Under the pieces are notes generated by a model. That model was not told where the DNA came from. It did not search any database and saw only the letters and a list, made by a program, of their open reading frames with translations. The position numbers and the translations under genes were made by a program. Of a stretch of 9,786 bases of DNA, positions 1 through 6,816 are shown piece by piece. Location of the stretch: assembly GCA_900753685.1 (NCBI GenBank), contig CAAEAB010000007.1:1-9786 (forward strand), read 5' to 3'. Origin of the DNA: Lachnospiraceae bacterium. GTDB taxonomy: Bacteria > Bacillota > Clostridia > Lachnospirales > Lachnospiraceae. The first letter of the stretch is position 1. Every line of letters starts with the position of its first letter.

Positions 1-80
1 GAATCAATACCTGCAATTTTCAAGGTTCTTTTGAGCCTATTTTTTCGACTCAGTTTTTCATAGATTACTTGACACTACCC
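1..80. mobile_element. Possible end of an insertion sequence (tentative)
   Basis: Read on the minus strand from base 80 leftwards, the sequence begins GGGTAGTGTCAAGTAATC. That resembles the general form of terminal inverted repeats of clostridial insertion sequences, with a GGG-type tip and then a conserved stretch. If so, the element lies to the left and chromosomal DNA starts at about base 81. No transposase coding is visible here and the other end is outside the window, so this rests on resemblance alone. The alternative is an ordinary intergenic region upstream of the M16 peptidase gene. Confidence 0.22.
23..45 (+). terminator. Weak hairpin plus T-run
   Basis: AGGTTC (23-28) pairs with GAGCCT (33-38) across a TTTT loop, with one G-T wobble. 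A run of six T (40-45) follows after one base. This has the shape of a short rho-independent terminator for a rightward gene to the left of the window. The stem is only six pairs, so it is weak, and it could instead be part of a leftward leader or of an insertion-sequence end. Confidence 0.33.
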
Positions 81-107
81 GTAAGTGATGTTTTTTCATC
101 TGACATC

Positions 108-137
108 AGTATAACACAATATTCGACAAGGATACAA
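108..137 (-). promoter_or_regulatory. Leftward sigma-A-type promoter
   Basis: On the minus strand there is a -35 element TTGTAT (132-137), an 18-base spacer, and a -10 element TATACT (108-113). TG stands one base before the -10 element, giving an extended -10. Transcription would start near base 100 and run out of the window to the left, divergent from the M16 peptidase gene. No convincing leftward start codon with a ribosome binding site occurs in bases 1-100, so any gene served begins outside the window. Confidence 0.4.
122..128 (-). promoter_or_regulatory. Spo0A-type box (0A box)
   Basis: The minus strand reads TGTCGAA, an exact match to the published 0A-box heptamer bound by the sporulation regulator Spo0A, within CTTGTCGAAT. 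It lies between the -35 and -10 elements of the leftward promoter and about 70 bases upstream of the likely transcription start of the M16 peptidase gene. A one-mismatch relative (AGTCGAA) lies at 44-50 on the same strand. Binding is inferred only from the match. Confidence 0.42.
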
Positions 138-161
138 TTCTGAGTTAAGAAAAATGTACTG

Positions 162-177
162 TTATTTTAACAAAATC
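162..177 (+). repeat. AT-rich dyad, CodY-like, first copy
   Basis: ATTTT and AAAAT arms flank a three-base centre (AAC) at 164-176, within TTATTTTnnnAAAATC. The same 16-base pattern with centre GTT occurs at 2412-2427 upstream of carB, so the 13-base cores are exact reverse complements of each other. The arms fit the CodY consensus AATTTTCWGAAAATT, with four mismatches over 15 bases. The site covers the likely -35 region of the M16 peptidase promoter. AT-rich palindromes also arise by chance, so an operator role is only a suggestion. Confidence 0.33.
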
Positions 178-197
178 TATAGTATACTCATTATGAT
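167..197 (+). promoter_or_regulatory. Candidate promoter of the M16 peptidase cluster
   Basis: TTAACA (167-172) and TATGAT (192-197) each match a sigma-A element at five of six positions, but the 19-base spacer is long. An alternative -10, TATACT (183-188), has only a poor -35 partner. Some promoter is expected here because the gene follows more than 200 non-coding bases. The exact elements are uncertain. Confidence 0.27.
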
Positions 198-211
198 TAA
201 ATTTTGTTTAT

Positions 212-218
212 AAGAGGG
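212..218 (+). promoter_or_regulatory. Ribosome binding site fixing the M16 peptidase start
   Basis: AAGAGGG lies six bases before the ATG at 225. An in-frame TTG at 204 would add seven residues but puts this Shine-Dalgarno sequence inside the coding region and has none of its own. The ATG is therefore the chosen start. Confidence 0.75.
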
Positions 219-224
219 ATCGGA

Positions 225-1457
225 ATGACGCAGCAGCGGAAATTAAATAACGGTATACGTATCGTCATGGAAGAAATGCCGGCTTACCGCTCGGTATCCA
301 TTGGCGTGTGGGTGCGGACCGGCTCAATGTATGAGAATCGGACAAACAACGGGATGGCGCATGTCATTGAACATATGATGTTTAAAGGAACATCCCGGAG
401 AACGGCAGCGGATATTGCCAATGAGATGACTGCCATCGGTGGAAATATGGACGCCTTCACCTGTAAGGACTGTACCTGCTATTACGCAAAGACACTGGAT
501 ATTTATGTGGAGCAGGCATTGGATATATTGGGGGATATGCTTTGTAATTCTCTGTTTGATGAAAAGGAATTGAAAAAAGAGCTTGGAGTGATTCTGGAAG
601 AGATTGATATGTATGAGGATTCTCCCGAGGATTTGGTCCACGAGCATTTGCAGATGGCTGTGTGGGAAAATCATCCCCTTGGTTATCTCATATCCGGAGA
701 AAAGGATGTGGTGTCCGGCTTCAACCGGGAAAAGCTGCTGGATTTTTTTAATCAGTTTTATGTAGGAGAAAATATAGTCATATCTGTGGCGGGACATTTT
801 GAAGAGAATGACATGTTGACATGGCTTGACCGGTATTTTGGAGACATGCCAAAGGGCCGTCGTTCAGATCCGGGAATTTCACCGGATTTTAAAAAAGTTA
901 TATGGAAAAGAAATAAAGATATTGAACAGAATCATTTATGCTTGGCTTTTGATTGTTGTACAGCGCTCAGTGATGAGCGCTACGTAATGACCGTTGCCAA
1001 TAATCTCCTTGGCGGAAATATGAATTCCCGGTTATTTATGAAGATTCGGGATGAGCTTGGTCTTACCTATGCGATTTATTCTTATGGAAGTTCTTATGAA
1101 CAGGCCGGTTTGTTCCAGATTTATGCGGCGATGCAGCCTTCACAGACAGGGCAGGTCATGGAGGCCATATTTGAAGAGATATCCCGACTGGTTCATAACG
1201 GTGTTTCTGAAAAAGAATGGAGTATTGGAATTCAACAGATTCAGGCCGAATTGATTCTCGGCTATGAGAGCAGCTATAATCGGATGAGCGGCCTGGGTAA
1301 ATCCCTCCTGATTCGGGACGGAATTGTTTCACTGGAAGAGGATTTACAGCGGATTCGCCAGGTGACGACAGAGGATGTCCGGCAATTTTTTGAAAAATAT
1401 TTACAAAGAGACAAGTGCGGCGTTGCGATTGTTGGTAATACGCATTTTAATGACTAG
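225..1457 (+). CDS. M16 family zinc peptidase (processing-peptidase type)
   Basis: This is a 410-residue zinc metallopeptidase of the pitrilysin/mitochondrial processing peptidase family, the size of the Bacillus YmxG/MlpA type. The inverted zinc motif HVIEH (residues 46-50) supplies two His ligands and the catalytic Glu49. The third zinc ligand is probably Glu126 in VILEEID, at the family spacing. The second, non-catalytic half carries the family motif RDELGLTYAIYSYGS (about 275-289), which helps form the substrate chamber. There is no signal peptide or membrane segment, so it should be cytoplasmic. The substrate is unknown; such proteins are usually thought to degrade peptides. It leads a compact cluster, and its TAG stop lies within the Shine-Dalgarno sequence of the next gene, which suggests cotranscription. 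The family call is very secure. Confidence 0.95.
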   Translation: MTQQRKLNNGIRIVMEEMPAYRSVSIGVWVRTGSMYENRTNNGMAHVIEHMMFKGTSRRTAADIANEMTAIGGNMDAFTCKDCTCYYAKTLDIYVEQALDILGDMLCNSLFDEKELKKELGVILEEIDMYEDSPEDLVHEHLQMAVWENHPLGYLISGEKDVVSGFNREKLLDFFNQFYVGENIVISVAGHFEENDMLTWLDRYFGDMPKGRRSDPGISPDFKKVIWKRNKDIEQNHLCLAFDCCTALSDERYVMTVANNLLGGNMNSRLFMKIRDELGLTYAIYSYGSSYEQAGLFQIYAAMQPSQTGQVMEAIFEEISRLVHNGVSEKEWSIGIQQIQAELILGYESSYNRMSGLGKSLLIRDGIVSLEEDLQRIRQVTTEDVRQFFEKYLQRDKCGVAIVGNTHFND

Positions 1458-1465
1458 GAGGTACT

Positions 1466-1906
1466 ATGACGAAAAAGGATTTTTTGACAGTATTGCAAGA
1501 AGCGCTTTCGGAGGAATTGAACGGGGCGCAGGTCAGTGAACAGATGAATTATTATAGACGATATTTCGACGAACAAACAGCGGCCGGACGCAGCGAAGCA
1601 CAGATTTTGGAGGAGCTTGGAGATGCCCGTATGATCGCCCGAAATATTATTGATGGTATTGAAGATGCATCGAATATGTATCAGCAGTCAACGACCACAT
1701 ATACCAATTATAGTGATGCAGAGGCAGAGGCGGGCATGGAACCGTTATGGAAAACAAAGGTGAAGGTTTATGGTGCTATTGGCTTAATTCTTGTCATTAT
1801 CTTTGTTGTACTGGCATTGATTACACAACTGATTATCTGGCTTCTGCCGTCGATTATTGTTATTGGCGCTATTTTGTGGATTTTGCGAAAGCTCAATGGA
1901 CGATAG
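1466..1906 (+). CDS. HAAS (DUF1700) domain membrane protein
   Basis: A 146-residue protein. Residues 1 to about 65 are a charged helical domain (KKDFLTVLQEALSEEL, then YYRRYFDEQ and ILEELGDARMIARNII) with the pattern of the HAAS/DUF1700 family. A polar linker (70-95) follows, then two hydrophobic segments at about 102-120 and 122-140, so the C-terminus is anchored in the membrane and the HAAS domain probably faces the cytoplasm. HAAS proteins usually sit beside PadR-type regulators and DUF4097 proteins, where they are thought to transmit envelope signals. Neither partner is here, so its job is open. AGGAGG (1456-1461) overlaps the stop codon of the preceding gene and lies four bases from the ATG, pointing to translational coupling. 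Confidence 0.82.
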   Translation: MTKKDFLTVLQEALSEELNGAQVSEQMNYYRRYFDEQTAAGRSEAQILEELGDARMIARNIIDGIEDASNMYQQSTTTYTNYSDAEAEAGMEPLWKTKVKVYGAIGLILVIIFVVLALITQLIIWLLPSIIVIGAILWILRKLNGR

Positions 1907-1917
1907 GGTGATCGGGC

Positions 1918-2397
1918 ATGAAGATTACCATTATATGTGTCGGCAAGGTGAAAGAGAAGTTTTATCGGATGGCCATTGATGAATACATGAAGCGGCTGGG
2001 AAGATATTGTAAACCGGAGATTATTGAGGTCAGTGATGAAAAGACGCCGGACAATGCCAGCAATCATGAAATGGATTTGATTAAAGATCGGGAAGGAGAA
2101 CGGCTCATTAAAAATATCCGAAGGGATGGGATTGTTATTGCCCTGGCTATCGAAGGTAAAATGATATCCTCGGAGCAATTGGCGGACAAAATCAGTCAAT
2201 TCGCGGTCGGCGGTGTGAGTCATATCCAGTTTATCATCGGCGGCTCTTTGGGGCTTTCGGACAAGGTGTTAAAGGAAGCGGATTTTCTATTAAGCTTTTC
2301 AAAAATGACTTTCCCGCATCAGTTAATGCGGGTCATCCTTTTGGAACAGGTTTACCGGAGTTACCGGATTATACAGGGGGAGCCTTATCATAAATGA
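1918..2397 (+). CDS. rlmH: 23S rRNA (pseudouridine1915-N3)-methyltransferase RlmH
   Basis: RlmH methylates N3 of pseudouridine 1915 in helix 69 of 23S rRNA, using S-adenosylmethionine, on the assembled 70S ribosome. The 159-residue length is the usual one for this SPOUT-fold enzyme, which works as a homodimer. Family motifs are all present: the N-terminal strand [19 protein letters not shown] (76-81), the SAM-binding loop FIIGGSLG (105-112), [13 protein letters not shown] (126-138), and the C-terminal knot tail [11 protein letters not shown] ending in His158-Lys159. AGGGTG (1905-1910) lies seven bases before the ATG. The gap from the HAAS gene is only 11 bases, so it is probably in the same transcript. 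No terminator hairpin follows it. Confidence 0.97.
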   Translation: MKITIICVGKVKEKFYRMAIDEYMKRLGRYCKPEIIEVSDEKTPDNASNHEMDLIKDREGERLIKNIRRDGIVIALAIEGKMISSEQLADKISQFAVGGVSHIQFIIGGSLGLSDKVLKEADFLLSFSKMTFPHQLMRVILLEQVYRSYRIIQGEPYHK

Positions 2398-2411
2398 CAG
2401 AGATATTAAAC

Positions 2412-2427
2412 TTATTTTGTTAAAATC
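2412..2427 (+). repeat. AT-rich dyad, CodY-like, second copy upstream of carB
   Basis: TTATTTT-GTT-AAAATC has the same arms and flanks as the dyad at 162-177; only the three central bases differ, and those are reverse complements (GTT and AAC). It ends 14 bases before the carB -35 element, a usual place for a regulator. It fits the CodY consensus with four mismatches over 15 bases. It lacks the GC-rich stem and T-run of a terminator for rlmH. Confidence 0.35.
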
Positions 2428-2441
2428 ATAGAAACTTTGCA

Positions 2442-2470
2442 TTGATACTCCGACTTTTTTCATGTATAAT
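2442..2470 (+). promoter_or_regulatory. carB promoter (sigma-A type)
   Basis: TTGATA (2442-2447), a 17-base spacer and a perfect TATAAT (2465-2470). Transcription should start near 2477, giving a leader of about 40 bases with GGGAGGA (2504-2510) six bases before the ATG. The leader is too short for a PyrR-type attenuator, so control would have to act at initiation. Confidence 0.85.
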
Positions 2471-2516
2471 ATTTGGTGATAATTGTAAGAAGAATTAACA
2501 AACGGGAGGAATAACG

Positions 2517-5500
2517 ATGTCTCAAAGAAAAGATATCCATAAAGTGCTGATTATTGGCTCAGGTCCGATTATTATCGGACAGGCCTGCGAATTTGATTAT
2601 TCGGGAACACAGGCCTGTAAGGCGCTTAAAAACCTGGGCTATGAAATCGTATTAGTAAACTCCAATCCGGCGACGATTATGACGGACCCGGAGATCGCTG
2701 ATGTTACTTATATTGAACCATTGAATGTTGAAAGAATTGAGCAGATTATTGCAAAAGAAAGACCGGATGCTTTATTACCAAATCTTGGTGGACAATCAGG
2801 TCTTAATTTATGCTCAGAACTTGCAAAGGCGGGCATTCTTGATAAGTATGAGGTAGAGGTTATCGGTGTCCAGGTAGATGCCATTGAGCGTGGCGAGGAT
2901 CGTATTGAATTTAAAAAGACGATGGAAAGTCTTGGAATCGAGATGGCACGGAGTGAAGTTGCCTATTCCGTAGAGGAAGCGCTTGAAATTGCAGATAGGT
3001 TAGGTTATCCGGTTGTGCTTCGTCCGGCTTATACGATGGGCGGCGCCGGCGGCGGCCTTGTCTATAATGTAGATGAACTGAAAACCGTCTGTGCCCGTGG
3101 GCTTCAGGCCAGCCTTGTAGGTGAGGTCCTCGTTGAGGAATCCATTCTCGGATGGGAAGAACTGGAACTGGAGGTTGTGCGTGATGCGAAAAACAATATG
3201 ATCACCGTTTGTTTTATTGAGAATATTGATCCTCTGGGGGTACATACCGGCGATTCCTTCTGCTCGGCCCCGATGCTGACCATTTCTGAGGAAGTACAGC
3301 AGCGTCTTCAGGAAAAATCCTACAAGATCGTAGAGGCTATTCAGGTTATCGGCGGAACAAATGTGCAGTGGGCCCATGATCCTGTGACAGACAGAGATAT
3401 TATTATTGAAATTAATCCGAGAACATCCCGTTCTTCTGCGTTGGCTTCAAAAGCGACCGGCTTCCCAATTGCTCTCGTATCGGCAAAACTGGCGGCGGGA
3501 TTGACATTGGAAGATATTTCGTGCGGTAAGTATGGCACATTGGATAAATATAAACCGGACGGAGATTATGTTGTCATTAAATTTGCGCGATGGGCCTTTG
3601 AAAAATTTAAAGGCGTTGAAGATAAGCTGGGAACTCAGATGCGGGCTGTCGGTGAGGTCATGAGTATCGGTAAGAATTATAAAGAAGCTTTCCAGAAGGC
3701 GATCCGCAGTCTTGAGACGGGACGCTATGGTCTGGGTCATGCAAAGGATTTTGACATGAAATCCAAAGAAGAGCTTTTAAAAATGCTGATTACCCCGTCA
3801 AGTGAGCGCCACTTCATTATGTATGAGGCTCTCCGCAAAGGGGCGACCGTTGAGGAGCTTCACGAAATTACAAAGGTAAAAGCATACTTCATCGAGCAGA
3901 TGAAGGAATTAGTGGAAGAGGAAGAGGCTCTTGCAGTCTCCAAAGGAAGTCTTCCATCGGATGAAGCCCTCATTCAGGCGAAAAAGGATGGATTTTCTGA
4001 CAAATATTTGAGCCAGATTCTTGAAGTGCCTGAGGATGAGATTCGGGAGAGACGGATTGCCATCGGTATGGAAGAAGCCTGGGAAGGCGTCCATGTCAGC
4101 GGAACAAAAGACAGTGCTTATTATTATTCCACATATAATGGTGAAGATAAGAACCCGATCAGTGAGGGCCGTCCGAAAATCATGATTCTTGGCGGTGGAC
4201 CAAACCGAATCGGTCAAGGGATTGAATTTGACTATTGCTGTGTTCATGCTTCGCTGGCTCTTAAAAAGCTTGGTTTTGAGACGATCATCGTCAATTGTAA
4301 CCCGGAAACGGTTTCTACGGACTATGATACTTCCGATAAGCTTTATTTTGAACCGTTGACCCTGGAAGATGTTCTGAGCATTTATGAGAAAGAAAAGCCG
4401 GTCGGCGTTATCGCCCAGTTTGGCGGCCAGACACCGTTGAATCTGGCGGGCGCTCTTGAAAAAAATGGCGTAAAGATTCTTGGAACAGCGCCGGCAGTCA
4501 TTGATTTGGCTGAGGACAGAGATTTGTTCCGGGCTATGATGGATAAGCTGGAAATTCCTATGCCAGAATCCGGTATGGCGGTCACTGTGGAAGATGCGCT
4601 GGAAATTGCCGAACGCATCGGTTATCCAGTCATGGTTCGTCCGTCCTACGTTCTCGGCGGACGAGGCATGGAGGTTGTCTACGATGCGGAAAGTATGGTG
4701 GGCTACATGAAGGCGGCTGTCGGCGTGACTCCGGATCGTCCGATTTTGATTGACCGATTCCTAAATCATGCTACTGAATGTGAGGCCGATGCCATCAGTG
4801 ACGGAACTCATGCTTTTGTACCGGCTGTTATGGAGCATATCGAGCTGGCCGGCGTCCATTCCGGCGATTCGGCTTGTATTATTCCGTCCAAACATCTTTC
4901 TGAGGAAAATGTAAAAACTATTAAAGAATATACGCGGAAAATTGCAGAAGAGATGCATGTTAAAGGTTTGATGAACATGCAGTATGCGATTGAAAACGGT
5001 AAGGTATATGTGCTTGAGGCAAATCCGAGAGCTTCCAGAACGGTACCTCTTGTTTCGAAGGTATGCAATATTCGCATGGTGCCGTTGGCTATTGATATTG
5101 TGACAGCCGAACTTACGGGAAGACCATCACCGGTTCCTGAATTGAAAGAACAGCACATTCCATACTATGGCGTGAAGGAAGCTGTATTCCCATTCAATAT
5201 GTTCCAGGAGGTGGACCCGGTGCTTGGACCGGAGATGCGTTCTACCGGCGAGGTGCTTGGACTTTCAAAATCCTGGGGTGAGGCGTTCTATAAGGCTCAG
5301 GAAGCGACCCAGAGCCGGATTCCGTTGGAAGGTACGGTACTTATTTCTGTCAGTGATAAGGATAAACCGGAGGTTGCCGAGTTGGCCAGAGAGTTTGCTG
5401 AGGTCGGTTTCAAGATCGTCGCATCAAAGAATACATGTAAGGTAATTCGCGAAGCGGGAGTTGAAGCGGAAATGGTCAACAAGTTGAGTGAGGGCCGTCC

Positions 5501-5741
5501 TAATATGCTGGATCTGATTACCAACGGTAAGATTGATCTTATTATCAACACACCGGTAGGACAGGAACGGAAGGCAGACGACAGCTATCTGCGTAAAGCG
5601 GCCATTAAAAAGAAAATTTCTTATTTCACTACAATGGCGGCTGGTAAAGCAACTGTCAGCGGTATTAAATCGATGAAACAGTATGGAAACAGCGAAGTAA
5701 AATCTCTCCAGGCTTTACACGCTGAAATCAAAGATAAATAA
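2517..5741 (+). CDS. carB: Carbamoyl-phosphate synthase large subunit CarB
   Basis: CarB makes carbamoyl phosphate from bicarbonate, two ATP and ammonia. The ammonia is normally channelled from glutamine hydrolysed by CarA. The product feeds pyrimidine and arginine synthesis in the cytoplasm. At 1074 residues it is full length. Two homologous ATP-grasp halves are visible: carboxyphosphate synthesis, opening with GSGPIIIGQACEFDYSG (14-30), and carbamate phosphorylation, opening with GGGPNRIGQGIEFDY (559-573). Nucleotide-binding stretches include PAYTMGGAGGG and PSYVLGGRGMEVVY, with metal-site EINPRTSRSS and EANPRASR. The last 135 or so residues (from about 940) form the MGS-like allosteric domain, with NKLSEGRP, IINTP and the TT pair known in E. 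coli CarB for UMP/IMP and ornithine control. The gene has its own promoter and terminator and no carA neighbour. Confidence 0.98.
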   Translation: MSQRKDIHKVLIIGSGPIIIGQACEFDYSGTQACKALKNLGYEIVLVNSNPATIMTDPEIADVTYIEPLNVERIEQIIAKERPDALLPNLGGQSGLNLCSELAKAGILDKYEVEVIGVQVDAIERGEDRIEFKKTMESLGIEMARSEVAYSVEEALEIADRLGYPVVLRPAYTMGGAGGGLVYNVDELKTVCARGLQASLVGEVLVEESILGWEELELEVVRDAKNNMITVCFIENIDPLGVHTGDSFCSAPMLTISEEVQQRLQEKSYKIVEAIQVIGGTNVQWAHDPVTDRDIIIEINPRTSRSSALASKATGFPIALVSAKLAAGLTLEDISCGKYGTLDKYKPDGDYVVIKFARWAFEKFKGVEDKLGTQMRAVGEVMSIGKNYKEAFQKAIRSLETGRYGLGHAKDFDMKSKEELLKMLITPSSERHFIMYEALRKGATVEELHEITKVKAYFIEQMKELVEEEEALAVSKGSLPSDEALIQAKKDGFSDKYLSQILEVPEDEIRERRIAIGMEEAWEGVHVSGTKDSAYYYSTYNGEDKNPISEGRPKIMILGGGPNRIGQGIEFDYCCVHASLALKKLGFETIIVNCNPETVSTDYDTSDKLYFEPLTLEDVLSIYEKEKPVGVIAQFGGQTPLNLAGALEKNGVKILGTAPAVIDLAEDRDLFRAMMDKLEIPMPESGMAVTVEDALEIAERIGYPVMVRPSYVLGGRGMEVVYDAESMVGYMKAAVGVTPDRPILIDRFLNHATECEADAISDGTHAFVPAVMEHIELAGVHSGDSACIIPSKHLSEENVKTIKEYTRKIAEEMHVKGLMNMQYAIENGKVYVLEANPRASRTVPLVSKVCNIRMVPLAIDIVTAELTGRPSPVPELKEQHIPYYGVKEAVFPFNMFQEVDPVLGPEMRSTGEVLGLSKSWGEAFYKAQEATQSRIPLEGTVLISVSDKDKPEVAELAREFAEVGFKIVASKNTCKVIREAGVEAEMVNKLSEGRPNMLDLITNGKIDLIINTPVGQERKADDSYLRKAAIKKKISYFTTMAAGKATVSGIKSMKQYGNSEVKSLQALHAEIKDK

Positions 5742-5756
5742 GAAATAAATAAAAAA

Positions 5757-5792
5757 GCGACGGAGCTTACACAAGGCTCCGCCGCGTTTTTT
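5757..5792. terminator. Bidirectional rho-independent terminator
   Basis: GCGaCGGAGCtt (5757-5768) pairs with aGGCTCCGcCGC (5774-5785), with one A-C mismatch and one T-G wobble, around a short loop. T6 (5787-5792) follows on the plus strand. A6 (5751-5756) precedes the stem and becomes a T-run on the minus strand. It lies 16 bases after the carB stop and 18 bases after the stop of the convergent leftward gene, so it should end both transcripts. Confidence 0.9.
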
Positions 5793-5802
5793 ATGAGCAA
5801 AA

Positions 5803-6738
5803 TTAATTGATTTTTTTGATGCTGTAGCTGCCGCTACTTTCACGGAAGGCGTTGATGATCGACTTGGCGCTGCATAGGATGGTCAAAATATAACCGATCA
5901 CCAGTTCACCGTAGTAACTGCCAACCAAATCGGTTTCATCGAGAATATAGCCGAGATTCTGATAGCATTCAGTGAAGCTCCATCCATAATCCTTTAAGGC
6001 GCTGTAGGCATCCCAGGACCAGGCAACTTTGTTGGCGAAATAAATCATGATTAACATAATAATAGCAGAACCTACGACGCCTTTTTTATCGAGATGACCG
6101 CCAAGAATCGTATAACCCTTCATGGCACAGATTCCTGTAACAGCTCCGGCGATACCGGCAATGTAGCCAAGCTTGTAAATGAGAACCCAGAGGATACAGC
6201 CGATGAGAGCTCCGAGAAAGGCGCCGACAAGACCGGCGATCAGGCTGCTTTTCTTAGATTGCGTCTCCTGCTGGCTGGCCTGAAGGGAGGCATGGATTTT
6301 ATCTTTGCATGCATCACAAAGAAAGTAGTGTCCGCCGTTGATTTCATAACAGTCAATCTGTGACATGTTTGTGCCACATTCTGAACAGCCGGAGGTGAAG
6401 GTATAGCTGATCAGATAATCGATGACAGGATCAACGATGCCGTTAACGACCTCCGGAATATTTTTGGCGAGAGAAGGCATTTTAATAGTAAGCATAATAC
6501 TATGCGAACCAGTCGCAACATTGACCAGTTTTTTCTGATTCAGCTTTTGATTATTAAGAAAACTGTTGAGAGCAGCCATATCTGTATCATTGGCCGGATT
6601 CATACTGATCTTTACGAGATACTGGGCCTGCAGAACATCAATGGTTATGTAGAAGCCTTTATAGAGGCCCGACAGATGATTTTTGTAATCCTGAAGGCTG
6701 CCGCCAAGGATTTGAGCGCGCAATTTTTCTTTTAACAT
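5803..6738 (-). CDS. Uncharacterised zinc-ribbon membrane protein
   Basis: I do not recognise this 311-residue protein. Residues 1 to about 115 look like a soluble alpha/beta domain (KGFYITIDVLQAQYLVKISM; later SIMLTIKMPSLA). Next is a probable zinc ribbon, C118-x2-C121 and C141-x2-C144 (CSECG, CDACKDK), with a further Cys130 between. A polar linker (150-164) leads to hydrophobic segments at about 165-187, 190-206 and 220-236, and probably 276-291. The Gly/Ala-rich segments suggest packed helices. An Asp/Tyr-rich loop (240-275) could lie outside the membrane. The start is the ATG at 6738: AAGGAG lies nine bases upstream, and the longer open frame to 6789 runs through the promoter. It is monocistronic. 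No signal peptide precedes the soluble domain, so the ribbon is probably cytoplasmic. Function unknown. Confidence 0.85.
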   Translation of the reverse strand: MLKEKLRAQILGGSLQDYKNHLSGLYKGFYITIDVLQAQYLVKISMNPANDTDMAALNSFLNNQKLNQKKLVNVATGSHSIMLTIKMPSLAKNIPEVVNGIVDPVIDYLISYTFTSGCSECGTNMSQIDCYEINGGHYFLCDACKDKIHASLQASQQETQSKKSSLIAGLVGAFLGALIGCILWVLIYKLGYIAGIAGAVTGICAMKGYTILGGHLDKKGVVGSAIIMLIMIYFANKVAWSWDAYSALKDYGWSFTECYQNLGYILDETDLVGSYYGELVIGYILTILCSAKSIINAFRESSGSYSIKKIN

Positions 6739-6779
6739 AACATCTTTCTCCTTTGAATTAACAGATAAATTCTGTCTTA

Positions 6780-6808
6780 ATAGTAGCACTTTTTAAACAC
6801 TTCGACAA
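6780..6808 (-). promoter_or_regulatory. Promoter of the zinc-ribbon membrane protein gene
   Basis: On the minus strand there is TTGTCG (6803-6808), a 17-base spacer, and TACTAT (6780-6785) preceded by TGC, an extended -10. Transcription would start near 6773, about 35 bases before the ATG. A small dyad, ACAGA-TAAAT-TCTGT (6761-6775), lies at the start site and could be an operator, but its arms are only five bases. The -35 element is part of the Spo0A-type box. Confidence 0.65.
6801..6807 (-). promoter_or_regulatory. Spo0A-type box (0A box) in the divergent region
   Basis: The minus strand reads TGTCGAA within CTTGTCGAAG, an exact 0A-box heptamer sharing the nine bases CTTGTCGAA with the site at 122-130. 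It overlaps the -35 element of the leftward promoter, as 0A boxes do at known Spo0A-activated sigma-A promoters such as spoIIG. It also lies just upstream of the rightward HAD gene promoter. Function is inferred from sequence and position. Confidence 0.45.
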
Positions 6809-6816
6809 GATAATTC

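Noticed and set aside
69..74. Perfect TTGACA that could be a rightward -35 element
   Set aside because: The 17-18 base spacing lands in a T-rich stretch with no -10 element; the nearest TATAAC is 35 bases away.
1768..2223. 151-codon minus-strand open frame across the HAAS gene and rlmH
   Set aside because: It is antisense to two well-supported genes, has no ribosome binding site or family motif, and is best explained as a shadow.
2480..2497. TAATT-AATTA inverted repeat in the carB leader as a possible ArgR box
   Set aside because: The arms are five bases, AT-only, and fit the Arg-box consensus poorly.
4808..5158. Minus-strand open frames inside carB, here and at 3000-4247
   Set aside because: All are antisense to conserved CarB coding, with low-complexity non-family translations.
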